A stretch of DNA of 5,863 nucleotides from Faecalibacterium prausnitzii (GTDB taxonomy: Bacteria > Bacillota > Clostridia > Oscillospirales > Ruminococcaceae), in NCBI GenBank assembly GCA_002313795.1, contig DCCL01000219.1, positions 1-5,863 on the forward strand. The letters are read 5' to 3'. The first letter of the stretch is position 1; every line of letters begins with the position of its first letter. The position numbers and the translations under genes are program-made. This document shows positions 5,768 to 5,863 of this stretch, piece after piece. The notes below the pieces were generated by a model. That model was not told where the DNA came from and did no database searches. It saw only the letters and a program-made list of their open reading frames with translations.

Positions 5768-5863
5768 TTAATCGTCGTCGCTGTCGAGTTTGAGCACGGC
5801 AGTGAAAGCCTCACTGGGCAGGGAGACGCTGCCCAGCTGACGCATCTTCTTCTTGCCTTCCTT
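5768..5863 (-). CDS. lepA: C-terminal end of elongation factor 4 (LepA), partial
   Basis: Only the last 31 codons and the TAA stop are in the window; the rest of the gene continues beyond base 5863. On the minus strand the frame reads KEGKKKMRQLGSV, then LPSEAFTAVLKL and a short acidic tail SDDD. This matches the remembered C-terminus of LepA proteins, KEGKK-R-MKQ-G-V-[PQE]-AF-A-L, which belongs to the LepA-specific C-terminal domain. LepA is a translational GTPase that binds the ribosome and assists translation or ribosome assembly under stress. Its presence marks a chromosomal housekeeping border to the glycan genes. The gene is followed by its own strong terminator. The assignment rests on a short segment and memory of the family, with no search run. 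Confidence 0.85.
   Translation of the reverse strand, partial: KEGKKKMRQLGSVSLPSEAFTAVLKLDSDDD

Noticed and set aside
1..5863. CRISPR array, tRNA or rRNA gene, insertion sequence or prophage element
   Set aside because: No regularly spaced direct repeats, cloverleaf, transposase-like frame, terminal inverted repeats or att-like duplication seen on reading both strands.

Overview
The window looks like a chromosomal segment of a gut Firmicute, most likely Oscillospiraceae of the Faecalibacterium/Gemmiger/Subdoligranulum type. This taxonomic call is inference. It rests on GC-rich coding sequence with strong AAGGAGG-type ribosome binding sites, AT-rich intergenic DNA with a sigma-A-like promoter, and protein style. 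No phylogenetic marker is complete enough to settle it.

Layout. Bases 1-4287 hold a tight plus-strand gene run: the 3' part of a radical SAM/SPASM gene (1-756), a GT4-type glycosyltransferase (767-1921), two tandem GT2-type glycosyltransferases (1914-2846 and 2870-3910), and a decayed third GT2 gene (3894-4287). Junctions are a 10-base gap, an 8-base overlap, a 23-base gap and a 17-base overlap, so the run is very probably one operon. A long hairpin at 4292-4337 closes it and also faces the end of a convergent minus-strand gene, a second GT4-type glycosyltransferase (4342-5460). That gene has its own predicted promoter near 5563-5591, with a small palindrome over the expected transcription start. 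Bases 5768-5863 are the last 31 codons of a minus-strand gene that reads as lepA (elongation factor 4), followed by a clear intrinsic terminator (5733-5757). A housekeeping gene therefore borders the cluster on the right.

How the genes work together. Four intact or near-intact glycosyltransferases and the remnant of a fifth indicate a surface-glycan locus (capsular or exopolysaccharide, or another cell-wall glycan). The donor and acceptor sugars cannot be read from sequence. The radical SAM/SPASM protein is the unusual member; it could modify a sugar, lipid carrier or peptide, but nothing in the window identifies its substrate.

The main evolutionary signal is a mosaic. The two GT2 genes at about 1914-3900 are clearly AT-richer than the genes on both sides, and the decayed GT2 gene is damaged at its 5' end exactly where composition switches back. 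This suggests that a GT2 cassette was exchanged into an older, GC-rich operon. I found no phage, transposon, CRISPR, tRNA or rRNA feature, and no evidence that the window encodes a wholly new system.
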